Of a stretch of 64,000 nt of DNA, positions 52,959-61,184 are shown in pieces. The DNA is taken from the NCBI RefSeq assembly GCF_001613065.1, contig NZ_BDBQ01000001.1, forward strand, positions 62,001 through 126,000, given 5' to 3'. The notes under the pieces were generated by a model that saw only the letters and a program-made list of their open reading frames with translations, did no database searches and was not told the DNA's origin. Both the position numbers and the translations under genes were made by a program. Numbering within the stretch: the stretch's first letter is position 1; each line of letters begins with the position of its first letter. The DNA is from Nocardia miyunensis NBRC 108239. GTDB taxonomy: Bacteria; Actinomycetota; Actinomycetes; Mycobacteriales; Mycobacteriaceae.

Positions 52959-53660
52959 ATGAAGAGCATGAAGATCGCGGCTACGTCCGCATTGCTGGCC
53001 ACAGCGCTCAGCAGCACAGCCACATCCGCCGGCGCGGCTCCCGGCACTAGTGACGGCGTGGTGAACTTCAAGTCCACCACCAGCGGCAAATCCACCGTCA
53101 TATCCACCGACGCGGGGTCGATGACCACCGAGAACGGCGTATTCAAGATCAAGGCCCCGAACGGAACCGACGTCGCGGGCACCCAATTGTCCTTCCGCGT
53201 CGACGACTTCGCCTTTCCGATCACCGCCCACATCGAGGACCGGACCGCGACCCTCACCCCGCAGTTCGACCTCGCGCACGCCTCCTACCGGCCGGTCGCC
53301 CTGCCCTTCGACAACACCGCCCCCTGGAAAACACCGTACGACCGTGAACAGGCCGCCTGGAACCGGATGAGCAGCACCATCATCACCGGAGCCTCGATCG
53401 GAACCCTCGTCGGCGGTGTCGGCGGCGGCGCGATCGGATGCCTGCTCGGCGGCATCGCCGGCGCGACCGTCGCCGCCGCCACCATCATCGGCATGTTCGG
53501 CCCGTTCATCCCCGCCGCCGCCATCGGCTGCCTCGGCGGCATCGTCGCCATCGGCGCGCTGGGCACTCTGGCCGGACAGCTCCTGGTCACCGCACCCATC
53601 GCGATCATGGCCGCCGTGCAATACTTCACCACCATCAATTCGCCACTCCCGGCGAAATAA
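52959..53660 (+). CDS. Secreted/membrane-associated protein of Nocardia type, unknown function
   Basis: 233-residue protein with a clear signal peptide (MKSMKIAATSALLATALSST then ATSAGAAPG; cleavage near residue 27). A beta-rich domain of about 90 residues follows, then two glycine/alanine-rich hydrophobic segments (TLVGGVGGGAIGCLLGGIAGATVAAATIIGMF and IGCLGGIVAIGALGTLAGQLL). I recall many such signal-peptide plus glycine-zipper proteins in Nocardia, possibly DUF8020, which supports that genus. GAGGG precedes the ATG. No role in the pathway can be read from sequence. It is convergent with the acyl-CoA dehydrogenase at 53744. Confidence 0.82.
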   Translation: MKSMKIAATSALLATALSSTATSAGAAPGTSDGVVNFKSTTSGKSTVISTDAGSMTTENGVFKIKAPNGTDVAGTQLSFRVDDFAFPITAHIEDRTATLTPQFDLAHASYRPVALPFDNTAPWKTPYDREQAAWNRMSSTIITGASIGTLVGGVGGGAIGCLLGGIAGATVAAATIIGMFGPFIPAAAIGCLGGIVAIGALGTLAGQLLVTAPIAIMAAVQYFTTINSPLPAK

Positions 53661-53697
53661 CCCAGCCCAGCGGAATCATCTGCACGGCAACGGTTTC

Positions 53698-53727
53698 GGC
53701 CGGGTGGTCCGTTCGGACCACCCGGCC
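53698..53727. terminator. Hairpin terminator between converging genes
   Basis: A near-perfect stem of 13-14 bases (GGCCGGGTGGTCCG and complement) with a minimal loop. It lies between the secreted-protein gene and the acyl-CoA dehydrogenase gene. Confidence 0.8.
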
Positions 53728-53743
53728 GGGACCGGTGGGTCGA

Positions 53744-54790
53744 TCAGCCCGCCGACGGCCCCGTCGTCGTGGCAAGACTCCAGGCGCCGTCCGGCCCTGC
53801 CTCTACGACCGCATCGGTAAGCAACTTGTCCCATCGGCCGGTCGATCCGAATTCGGACCGCCAGGCCAGAACCGGGTTCGTATACAGATGGAGATCATGC
53901 TCGAAGGTGGTACCGATCGCCCCGTGGATCTGGTGGGCATTTCGAACCACCGTCGAGGACGCATGACCCGCACACGACTTGGCTACCGCCACGGCGAACG
54001 ACGCACGGGCATCACCCCAGCCCGACCGCGCGACGTGCGCGACGGCCGCGTCGGCGGCCGCCCGTGCGAGAGCGGCCTCGGCGGCGATCGCACTGACAAG
54101 TCGTTGCACCGCTTGGAATTTCGCCAGCGACCGGCCGAACTGCACGCGGCTCGCCACATGACCGAGGCACAGCTCGACAACCCGGTCCATGGCGCCACAA
54201 GTCTGGAGCACCCGCCCCAGCGCCCCACGGAGAGTGAAGATCTCGGCCGTATCGGAGGGCACCTGCGACCAGGTCACCGCACCGACCTCGATCGTGACGG
54301 TGTCGCGCGGCTCATTCGCCAGATTCTGTCCCGGGGACACAACCAGGTGCTTCGCCGGAACGTCGGCGACCACCCAATCGGCTCCATCGTGTCGAAGCGC
54401 GACCACGAAATCGGCGTTTCGCGCCCACCCCACCGAGGGCGAGAAGCCCGAATCATCGGTCAGGCAAGCGGTCCGCAGGCCCGGTGTCATCGGCAGACCA
54501 GCGGTTTCCAGGAGCCAACCAGCGAGCAGATCGTGCTCGGCAACCGGGATCGCGACGGCAGCGGACGCGGCAGAGCCCAGCAGCGCCGATGCCGCATGCC
54601 AGTCGGCGCCGCTGCCGCCGTGCGACTCCGCGCCGGTCAGTCGCGCCAGCCCCAGTTCCTCGAGGACCTTCCAGAGATCCCGATCGAGCTCGACGCAACC
54701 GCCGGGAGCCGTATGCACGTCGCGATGCGCGGTGAAGACCGAGTCGAACAACGCGACGAGTTCGGGGTCGATCAGTGGAGTCGAATTCAT
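53744..54790 (-). CDS. Acyl-CoA dehydrogenase, small-subunit type (second pair)
   Basis: 348-residue divergent acyl-CoA dehydrogenase. It keeps FGRSLAKFQAVQRLVSAIAAEAALARAAADAA and the HQIHGAIGTTFEHDLHLYTNPVLAWR block typical of the smaller partner in FadE/ChsE-type heterotetramers. A catalytic Glu is not evident. Its ATG overlaps the stop of the larger dehydrogenase (ATGA), so equal expression is expected. This pair is separate from the 10.5/13.5 kb pair and may act at a different chain length or ring stage. Confidence 0.86.
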   Translation of the reverse strand: MNSTPLIDPELVALFDSVFTAHRDVHTAPGGCVELDRDLWKVLEELGLARLTGAESHGGSGADWHAASALLGSAASAAVAIPVAEHDLLAGWLLETAGLPMTPGLRTACLTDDSGFSPSVGWARNADFVVALRHDGADWVVADVPAKHLVVSPGQNLANEPRDTVTIEVGAVTWSQVPSDTAEIFTLRGALGRVLQTCGAMDRVVELCLGHVASRVQFGRSLAKFQAVQRLVSAIAAEAALARAAADAAVAHVARSGWGDARASFAVAVAKSCAGHASSTVVRNAHQIHGAIGTTFEHDLHLYTNPVLAWRSEFGSTGRWDKLLTDAVVEAGPDGAWSLATTTGPSAG

Positions 54791-55944
54791 CAGCGTAGTC
54801 CTAGTTCCCGTGCCACGACACCCTCGAGGACCTCGGTCGTACCACCCCGCAATGTGAAGCCGGGCCGCTGCAGGATGGCCAGGTCGACCAGTTCCCGGTA
54901 TCGCCGGCCTCGGCTGGTTTCCGCACCACGGTCCAGCGACAGATCAGCACATTCGGCGATATCGCCCTCGGTCGCCGTCCCCAGCAGCTTGACCACGGCA
55001 GCCGCGCTGTCCGCGCGTTCGCCACGCTGTAGTGCTCCGGCCACCGCGGCGGACATGTGATGCAGGCCGGTGATGCGAGCCATCAACCGGCCGATGTCGT
55101 CGCCGAACCGGCAACCCGCACCCGCCTGCTCCGCTCCCGCGGCCAGCAGTGCGAAGGTGGACAGGAATCGCTCGGGGCCGCTACGTTCGAAGGCCAGTTC
55201 GGAGGTCACCTGGCGCCAGCCGTCGCCGATATTGCCCAGCACCATCGTGTCCGCGACGAACACCGCGTCCATCACCACCTCGTTGAAATGGTGATTGCCC
55301 GTCATGGAGATGATCGGGCGGATGTCGATTCCGTCCGATCGCAGGTCGACTATGAACTGGCTCAGGCCCGCATGACGAGCCGCCGCATCCTTCGGCGAGG
55401 TCCTCGCGAGGGCGAAGAACGCGTCGGCGCGATGGGCGCCGGATGTCCAGACCTTGGTTCCGGTCAGCCGCCATCCGCCCGCTACCCGAACGGCCTTCGT
55501 GCGCACACTGGCCAGGTCGGATCCGGAATCGGGTTCACTCATCCCGATCCCGAAGTAGCACTCACCGCTCGCGATGGCGGGCAGGTAACGATGCTTCTGT
55601 TCCTCGGTGCCGAATCGCATCAACGACGGCGCGATCTGACGATCCGCGATCCAGTGGGCCGCGACCGGAGCCCCGGCGGCGAGAAGTTCCTCCGTGACCA
55701 CGAACCGTTCGACGTGCGAACGTCCGTGCCCGCCGTATTCGACGGGTATCGTCATGCCGATCCATCCGCGCGCCGCCAGACTGCGGGAGAACTGGGGATC
55801 CCAGTCGGTGAGCCAGGTGTCCACTCCGGGGGTGAAAGACCCCGAATCCAGGCACTCCCGCAGGAAGGCGCGAACCTCGCGCCGGAGGGAGTCGTATCGG
55901 TCTGCATCATCGAACACCCTGGGTAGCAACCCATTCGGATTCAC
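54790..55944 (-). CDS. Acyl-CoA dehydrogenase, large-subunit type (second pair)
   Basis: 384-residue acyl-CoA dehydrogenase: WIGMTIPVEYGGHGRSHVERFV, FGIGMSEPDSGSDLASVRTKAV (FAD contact), GTKVWTSGAHRAD, ISMTGNHHFNEVVMDAVFVAD and the C-terminal LRGGTTEVLEGVVARELGLR with the Glu expected for catalysis. It pairs with the overlapping gene at 53744. No FadR-type operator is seen in the 49-base gap to the SRPBCC gene, so transcription probably begins upstream of 56425. Confidence 0.9.
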   Translation of the reverse strand: MNPNGLLPRVFDDADRYDSLRREVRAFLRECLDSGSFTPGVDTWLTDWDPQFSRSLAARGWIGMTIPVEYGGHGRSHVERFVVTEELLAAGAPVAAHWIADRQIAPSLMRFGTEEQKHRYLPAIASGECYFGIGMSEPDSGSDLASVRTKAVRVAGGWRLTGTKVWTSGAHRADAFFALARTSPKDAAARHAGLSQFIVDLRSDGIDIRPIISMTGNHHFNEVVMDAVFVADTMVLGNIGDGWRQVTSELAFERSGPERFLSTFALLAAGAEQAGAGCRFGDDIGRLMARITGLHHMSAAVAGALQRGERADSAAAVVKLLGTATEGDIAECADLSLDRGAETSRGRRYRELVDLAILQRPGFTLRGGTTEVLEGVVARELGLR

Positions 55945-55993
55945 ATCGATCTCCTTCGGATGCCGCGCTCGTCACTGATCAGGTAGCTTCGGG

Positions 55994-56425
55994 TCACTCC
56001 CCGGCGGGCTGCAGGACTTCTCCGATCCGCTGCAGGCCGCCCTGATACATGCCGCCGACCGCTTGTTTCAGTTCCGATCCCTCGGACTCGCTGTCGGCTC
56101 GGAACCGCGCGGTCCACACGACCTCGCAGCCGCCGTCGGCCGCGGCGGACACGGCGAAGCGTGAACTGAAGTCCTTCAGCACCAGCGGTCCATCGATGTA
56201 GTCGTAGACGTAGTAGTACCGCTCGTCGTTGTGCTCGGTGATGCGCTCGCGCGCTTGTCCCGCGCCCCCCGCCAACTCCGCATACCGGATATCGCCTTCC
56301 ATCCAGGACTTCTGCACGGCCGGCAGCCACGCACTGATCTCCCCCGGGGCACCGCACAACTGCCACACCTGCGCCGCGGTGTGCGGATAACGTGCGGTCT
56401 CGTTGATCGCGACTTCCACGCTCAT
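55994..56425 (-). CDS. SRPBCC-family protein
   Basis: 143-residue START/polyketide-cyclase-like fold: AINETARYPHTAAQVWQLCGAPGEISAWLPAVQKSWMEG, RITEHNDERYYYVYDYIDGPLVLKDFSSRFAVS, then EVVWTARFRADS and a C-terminal helix (ELKQAVGGMYQGGLQRIGEVL). Such proteins bind hydrophobic ligands; some are cyclases or hydrolases. I chose ATG 56425 with AGGAG six bases upstream; the earlier ATG at 56440 overlaps that box. It leads the operon of the second dehydrogenase pair. Ligand unknown, probably a lipophilic pathway compound. Confidence 0.87.
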   Translation of the reverse strand: MSVEVAINETARYPHTAAQVWQLCGAPGEISAWLPAVQKSWMEGDIRYAELAGGAGQARERITEHNDERYYYVYDYIDGPLVLKDFSSRFAVSAAADGGCEVVWTARFRADSESEGSELKQAVGGMYQGGLQRIGEVLQPAGE

Positions 56426-56654
56426 TGTCTTCTCCTTCATTGCGCTGCAACCGATTCGGCTGTTCGTCCTCGCCGCCCCGCGTCGCGCGACTGCCCGCGG
56501 TCACTGGGACTGGTGCTTACCGTTCACGACGTTTAACATGCCAAATATAATCATATTATGTCTGGTTCGACAAGGGTCGGAGCGCAACCCCGGAGCCGCA
56601 TCTCCGATCACGCGAGAGCCAGCCGTCCACGCGTCAGAGCGAGAGGATCGATTG

Positions 56655-57404
56655 ATGGACCTGCGACTCGACGGCAAGGTCGCGATAGTCACCGGCGCAA
56701 GCCGAGGACTCGGGACCTCCGCTGCGGAAGCGTTGCTCACCGAGGGCGCTTCGGTGCTGCTCGCCGCCCGGTCTCGTGAGCCCCTGGAAGCGTTGCATGC
56801 CAGATTTCCGCGACAGACCGCGGTGCACCCTTGCGATATGCGCGATATGGACGCGGTGGCAGCACTCGCGCAAGCGGCGGTCGAGGCCTTCGGCCGTCTC
56901 GACATCGTCGTCAACAACGCCGGGATCGCCCCCGCCGGACGATTCGACGAACAGCCGCAACAGGTTTGGGACGAGGTCTTCGACGTCAACGTCCGCGCTC
57001 CGGCGGTCCTGACCCGCGCCGCCGCCCCGCACCTGCTGGCGCAGGGCTCGGGCAAGATCATCAACATCGCCAGCACGTCCGGCATCAAGGGCAAGCCGAC
57101 CCTGGTGGCCTACTCGTCGTCCAAAGGCGCGGTACTCCAGTTCACGAAGGCGCTCGCCGGTGAATGGGCCAAGAAGGGCATCCAGGTCAACGCCATCGCA
57201 CCGGGCGCTTTCGCCACCGACGCCCAGAGCGCGGTGACCGATTCCCCGGACATACTGGCCAGACGGCTGCGGAAGATCCCCGCCGGCCGGATGGGCGCGC
57301 CGGACGAGTTCGGGCCGATGGTCGCCTACCTGGCCTCGCCGCTGTCCGATTTCGTCACCGGTTCCGTCGTCGTCATGGACGGCGGCGAGGTCAGCCGGCT
57401 CTGA
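56655..57404 (+). CDS. SDR-family oxidoreductase
   Basis: 249-residue classical SDR with intact motifs: TGASRGLG, VNNAGIAPAGRF, Ser in NIASTSG and YSSSK, and VVVMDGGEVSRL at the end. It looks like a 3-oxoacyl reductase or gluconate-type dehydrogenase; substrate unknown. It is divergent from the SRPBCC operon, sharing a 229-base region with AT-rich promoter-like sequence near 56540-56562 that contains GCCAAATA. GAGAGGA precedes the ATG. Its stop is only 24 bases from the transposase stop, so the IS110 element inserted just after it. Confidence 0.9.
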   Translation: MDLRLDGKVAIVTGASRGLGTSAAEALLTEGASVLLAARSREPLEALHARFPRQTAVHPCDMRDMDAVAALAQAAVEAFGRLDIVVNNAGIAPAGRFDEQPQQVWDEVFDVNVRAPAVLTRAAAPHLLAQGSGKIINIASTSGIKGKPTLVAYSSSKGAVLQFTKALAGEWAKKGIQVNAIAPGAFATDAQSAVTDSPDILARRLRKIPAGRMGAPDEFGPMVAYLASPLSDFVTGSVVVMDGGEVSRL

Positions 57405-57427
57405 AAGACATCTCATGCAGTTAAAAG

Positions 57428-58621
57428 TCAAGCCGCGAGGGCGATGGGAGGTTGAAACGCTCGATGTTCGTCGTAGAGGTTGCGGGTGCGCAGGCAGTGG
57501 TGAAGCTGGCCGAGGAATTTGTTGAACAAGTGTCGCTGGGCTTGGCGGTTCCAGTCGCCGGCGGCGCGGCGGGCGTCGAAGTGGCGGCGGGCGCCCGGGG
57601 ATGCGGTGAGCGAGGCCAGGGTCCAGATCGGGCCGACCGCGGCCAGGCGCTTGTTTTTGATATGCCGGTGCAGCACAACGGTTTTCTTACCGCTGGCGCG
57701 GGTGACGGGCGCGGATCCGGCGTAGGCCTTGAGGCCGCGCGGATCGGTGAATCGGTCGGGGTCGTCGCCGATCTCGGCCAGCACCCGGGCACCGGTCAGC
57801 TGCCCCAGGCCGGGGAAGCTGGTGATGATCTTGGCGTCCGGGTGCCGGTCAAAATGGGCGGTCGCCGCCTCGGCGAGCTCGTCGACCGCGCGGCAGGCGG
57901 CGTCGAACTGGCCCAGCAGCGTGGTGAGCTGGATGCCCATCGCGTTCTCGACCATCGGCAGCTGCCGCAGCTGGGTGGTTGCGAAAACCGCCAGCAGACG
58001 GTCCACGTCTGTATCGATGTTGCGTTGACGCCCGGCCTTGACCAGCAGTTTCCTCAGCTTTGCACGGGTCAGTCCCGCCGCGGCAGCAGGGGTGGGCGCC
58101 GCGGTGAGTACGCCCCTGGCCTCGGCGCGTGCCAGCCCACCGGGCCGCAGGCCGGCGAAGGCGTCCAGCGCGGCCGGGTAGAAGTCTTCGAGCAGCGAAC
58201 GGACCTGGTTGCCGACCTGCTGACGCGACCACACTGCGTCCTGCTGAGCGCGAGCCAGCACTCGGATCGCTTGTGCCAGTTCGGTATCGGCGGGCATCGG
58301 CCGGTGTGCTGCTATGTCGGTGCGCAGTATGTCGGCGAGCATGACTGCGTCCATAGCGTCGGATTTGGCTCCCGAGACCTGGTGGCGGGAACGGTAGCGC
58401 GACGCCGAGAGCGGGTTGATCGGGTAGATCGGCCGGTTGGTGGCGCGCAACGCGGCCAGCAGCAGCCCGTGGTCGGTTTCGATCGCGACCGGGATCGGTT
58501 CGGCGGGTGTGTCACCGGCCTCGGCCAGCATGGTCAGCAACTCGGCGAATCCGCGTGCATCGTTGCCGATCCTGGTGCGTGCCACGACCTTGCCGCCCTC
58601 GTCGACGATCGCGATGTCGTG
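57428..58621 (-). CDS. IS110-family transposase, 3' exon
   Basis: 397 residues beginning HDIAIVDEGGKVVARTRIGND. The other acidic residues of the RuvC-like DEDD domain are visible in VAIETDHG and GAKSDAMDAVMLADILR. The C-terminal Transposase_20 domain contains FPGLGQLTGARVLAEIGDDPDRF and YAGSAPVTRASGKKT, with a Ser in the position where IS110 enzymes have one. An in-frame ATG inside the intron (58655-58657) would give a protein lacking the first Asp, so an active enzyme needs intron splicing. IS110 enzymes use a bridge RNA encoded in the element. Confidence 0.92.
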   Translation of the reverse strand, partial: HDIAIVDEGGKVVARTRIGNDARGFAELLTMLAEAGDTPAEPIPVAIETDHGLLLAALRATNRPIYPINPLSASRYRSRHQVSGAKSDAMDAVMLADILRTDIAAHRPMPADTELAQAIRVLARAQQDAVWSRQQVGNQVRSLLEDFYPAALDAFAGLRPGGLARAEARGVLTAAPTPAAAAGLTRAKLRKLLVKAGRQRNIDTDVDRLLAVFATTQLRQLPMVENAMGIQLTTLLGQFDAACRAVDELAEAATAHFDRHPDAKIITSFPGLGQLTGARVLAEIGDDPDRFTDPRGLKAYAGSAPVTRASGKKTVVLHRHIKNKRLAAVGPIWTLASLTASPGARRHFDARRAAGDWNRQAQRHLFNKFLGQLHHCLRTRNLYDEHRAFQPPIALAA

Positions 58622-58685
58622 GTGGGGTCGGCACGAAGCGCGGTTCCGGGCTTTCACCCGGCCCGTTTCTTCGCACCGCCCTCCC

Positions 58686-58720
58686 GAACCGGACGTGCGA
58701 GTTGGCCCCGCATCCGGCTC
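58686..58720 (-). ncRNA. Group II intron domain V
   Basis: The minus strand starts GAGCCGGATGCG and ends CGTCCGGTTC, forming the paired stem with the catalytic AGC triad and a bulge typical of domain V. It lies 64 bases from the intron 3' end, as expected. Confidence 0.85.
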
Positions 58721-58750
58721 TCCACAAGTCCCGCTGGGGTTTTCGAATCG

Positions 58751-60181
58751 TCAGCTGGCCAGCGGCCAGGGCAAAGGTATCGTCGATCCTCGGGGTCGGT
58801 AACGGGTTGTCGTCACCGCCCCGGGGTTGAACAACGTAATGTCCCCGTCCTTGGGCCACCATGCGCCGTCGCAGTAGCGGCGGCGCAGGTCCTTCCATCC
58901 GGTGCGGGGGTGTTTGCGCCGCAGCCATCCGAAGATCTGACGCCATACGATCATGCGCAGATAGTGGAAGGCCCTGGCCGACACCCCGGGCCGGAAGTAA
59001 GTGGTCCAGCCGCGCAGCACACTGTTGAGCTTGTGCAGCAGGACTGCCAGCGGCAAGCTGACGTTGATCCGGCAGATCGCCTTGGTTTTGGCCTTGATCG
59101 ACCGCAGGGCCTTCTTGGCCGGATAGTTGTAGACGAAATGCCGGTTGGTGCCTCGTTTGCGGTGTCGCTGGATGCGCCACCCCAGAAAGTCGAAGCCCTC
59201 GTCGATATGGGTGATCAACGTCTTCTCCATCGACAGCCGCAAGCCGACGGTGGACAAGACTTCCGCCACTTCCGGAAGCAGCGCCTCGGCATGCGCGCGA
59301 GTGCCCGACACCAAAATCACGAAGTCATCCGCGTATCGATGAATCCGATAGTTGGGCAACCCTTTCCGACGCCGGACCTCACGTTGCTTCGTCGTCGACC
59401 GCAACCCGCCAGCGGCTCCGGCGATATGCTCGTCGAGAACCGACAACGCGAGGTTGGCCAACAACGGCGACAGAATCCCACCCTGCGGGGTGCCCCTGAC
59501 GCTGTCCCTGGCGAAGCCGTCCGGGGCGAGGATACCCGCCTTCAGGAACGCCTTCACCAGCGCGAGCACCCGCCTGTCTGCGATCCGAAGCCGCACCCGG
59601 TCCATGAGCGCCGGATGCGAGATCTCGTCGAAACACGCCTCGATGTCTCCCTCAAGCACCCATTCATAAGTCTTGGATGCCAGGAACACGGTCTCGGCGA
59701 TGGCGTCGTGTGCTCGCCGGTTGGGCCGGAATCCGTAGGAACACGGCTGAAAGTCCGCCTCCCAGACCGGTTCCAGCACCAGCTTCAGCGACGCTTGCAC
59801 CACGCGGTCGGCCACGGTCGGCATCCCCAATCGGCGCCGCTTGCGCGACCCCGGCTTCGGGATCAGTCGTTCCTTGACCGGCAGTGGACGGAAACTGCGG
59901 TCACGCAACTGGTCCCGCAGCTCAGCGAGGAAGTTCTCCACGCCGATCCGTTCCCGCACGAAACCGACGGTCATACCGTCGATTCCGGACGAGCGTGCGC
60001 CCTTGTTCCCCGCAACCCGCTCCCATGCGATCAGCAGAAACGCGGGATCGGTGACGAGGTTGAACAGATCATCGAACCGACGATCAGGATCGTCGTTCGC
60101 CCAACGGTGCAGCTTGGTCTGGATCTCCAGTACCCGCCGCTCGGCCCGCAACAGGACGATCGACGGCTCACTCGTATTCAC
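58751..60181 (-). CDS. ltrA: Group II intron reverse transcriptase/maturase
   Basis: 476-residue intron-encoded protein. Reverse-transcriptase blocks are visible: SSGIDGMTVGF, SFRPLPVKERLIPKPGSRKRRRLGMPTVADRVVQASL, FQPCSYGFRPNRRAHDAI, VLEGDIEACFDEISH, GTPQGGILSPLLANL and the active-site HRYADDFVIL. The maturase (X) domain includes SIKAKTKAICRIN and LNSVLRGWTTYFRPGVSARAFHYLRMIVWRQIFGWLRRKHP. No zinc-type HNH endonuclease is seen at the C-terminus. All catalytic residues are intact, so the intron may still splice and move. Confidence 0.95.
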   Translation of the reverse strand: MNTSEPSIVLLRAERRVLEIQTKLHRWANDDPDRRFDDLFNLVTDPAFLLIAWERVAGNKGARSSGIDGMTVGFVRERIGVENFLAELRDQLRDRSFRPLPVKERLIPKPGSRKRRRLGMPTVADRVVQASLKLVLEPVWEADFQPCSYGFRPNRRAHDAIAETVFLASKTYEWVLEGDIEACFDEISHPALMDRVRLRIADRRVLALVKAFLKAGILAPDGFARDSVRGTPQGGILSPLLANLALSVLDEHIAGAAGGLRSTTKQREVRRRKGLPNYRIHRYADDFVILVSGTRAHAEALLPEVAEVLSTVGLRLSMEKTLITHIDEGFDFLGWRIQRHRKRGTNRHFVYNYPAKKALRSIKAKTKAICRINVSLPLAVLLHKLNSVLRGWTTYFRPGVSARAFHYLRMIVWRQIFGWLRRKHPRTGWKDLRRRYCDGAWWPKDGDITLFNPGAVTTTRYRPRGSTIPLPWPLAS

Positions 60182-60781
60182 CAGTGCTCTCCCGGCATTC
60201 CAGTCCTTCCACCACAGACTTGCTGGCTCCCTTCGCCATGTGACCGGCTTTCCCGGCCTCGGACTACTACGAAGCCTCCGCCCCGCCCGACACCCTCAGC
60301 AGACGACGCGCCTGCCCTGCCACCACGCTGGCCGCGCGGAGACGAGGGCGGTGCCGGACGGTTCCCACGTTCATCACGTACTCGATCGACGAGTGAGGCA
60401 TCCAGCTCTACCCCTGCGGCATCGCCACGGTTACGCCGCAGACCTTCACCGTGGCCTCCTGACCGGTTGTCACATCGTGGCCAGAAGTTCCCCGCCACCA
60501 ACAGGCGACGGTTACGCACCGCGCCCAGCCCATATCCACCAGATTTGAGCTGGTGGGCCGTTAAGGGGCGTCAGACACTGATTTCTCGCGTATACCTTCT
60601 CGTCTGGCTAACCGAACCCGCATCGTCTGGCAGTGCCGACACGTCCCGGCGTTGTCGGGGCTGCTCCCGCCCTCCCCGGCGTCTCCCGGATCAGGCTGCC
60701 CCCAGCTTCAACCAGCCGCTGCGACGGCCAGCAGGTGCAGGTCTCTCACCCCCACTCGAATACGGACGCCTCGTGGCGCAC

Positions 60782-60820
60782 GTGGGCTTCGGCCCAGTCG
60801 ATTCCGCAGTAGAAGTTCAA
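60782..60820 (-). CDS. IS110 transposase, 5' exon
   Basis: Thirteen codons reading LNFYCGIDWAEAH (TTG start), the usual N-terminus of IS110 transposases with the first catalytic Asp of the DEDD set. The frame continues with HDIAIVDEGG only after removal of bases 58622-60781. No other start with a family-like N-terminus is seen. Confidence 0.8.
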
Positions 60821-61184
60821 ACCCTCACCGTTCCTTCATGTTTCATGCCGTGCGCGAGCCGGGTCGAAGTCACGCGGCACCCTAATCACAGGACTCGATG
60901 GTCCGACATCTCATCAGCCGTCCGTGACTCCAGCACACCGCAGGACCTCAAGCTGTCGAAGAGCTCGAAGGCTCGGGAAGACCATCGGGAGGTCGATCCT
61001 GCGGCGGGCTCGAGCAACGCAAGCCCACCACCACACAACCGGATTCCGTCAGGCGCGCCGTTCTTTCAGAAGACGTCGAACGCCGGGAACAACTCGGGCA
61101 TCACCCGACGGCCATCCGCGAGGAACAAGTGCGACGGCCCTTCGGGCCAGTCACCCCATCCCTACTACTTGATTAGGAACAACT
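60821..61184. other. Non-coding region upstream of the IS110 transposase, possible element end with bridge RNA
   Basis: 364 bases with no credible gene, between the transposase start and the amidohydrolase start. In IS110-group elements the bridge RNA that selects target and donor sites is encoded in the non-coding end upstream of the transposase, so part of this stretch may encode it. The direct repeat copy at 60905-60914 could instead mark the element end only 85 bases out. The last about 20 bases carry the AGGAAC ribosome site of the next gene. Confidence 0.45.

Larger units (their letters stand above)
58622..60781 (-). mobile_element. Group II intron inserted in the IS110 transposase gene
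   Basis: The 2160-base intron begins with GTGCG (complement of 60777-60781), the consensus 5' end, and ends with CCAC (AY rule) at 58622. Removing it restores the frame GIDWAEAH-HDIAIVD exactly. It encodes a reverse transcriptase/maturase and has a recognisable domain V (58686-58720) and a domain VI stretch (58622-58685). The 600 bases from 60182 to 60781 hold no gene and should form RNA domains I-IV. Confidence 0.88.
57428..60820 (-). mobile_element. IS110-family insertion element, transposase gene split by a group II intron
   Basis: Transposase coding sequence runs from a TTG at 60818-60820 to the stop at 57428, interrupted by the intron at 58622-60781. The joined product is about 410 residues, the normal IS110 length. 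The outer ends are not fixed, since IS110 elements lack terminal inverted repeats. A 10-base direct repeat GACATCTCAT lies at 57407-57416 and 60905-60914 and may mark the junctions. Confidence 0.85.

Noticed and set aside
53438..55060. Long plus-strand open frame from the secreted-protein gene into the dehydrogenase pair
   Set aside because: It overlaps a strong terminator hairpin and is antisense to two well-supported dehydrogenase genes.
58622..58657. In-frame N-terminal extension MKARNRASCRPH of the transposase
   Set aside because: These codons are the 3' end of the group II intron; the true N-terminus is encoded at 60782-60820.
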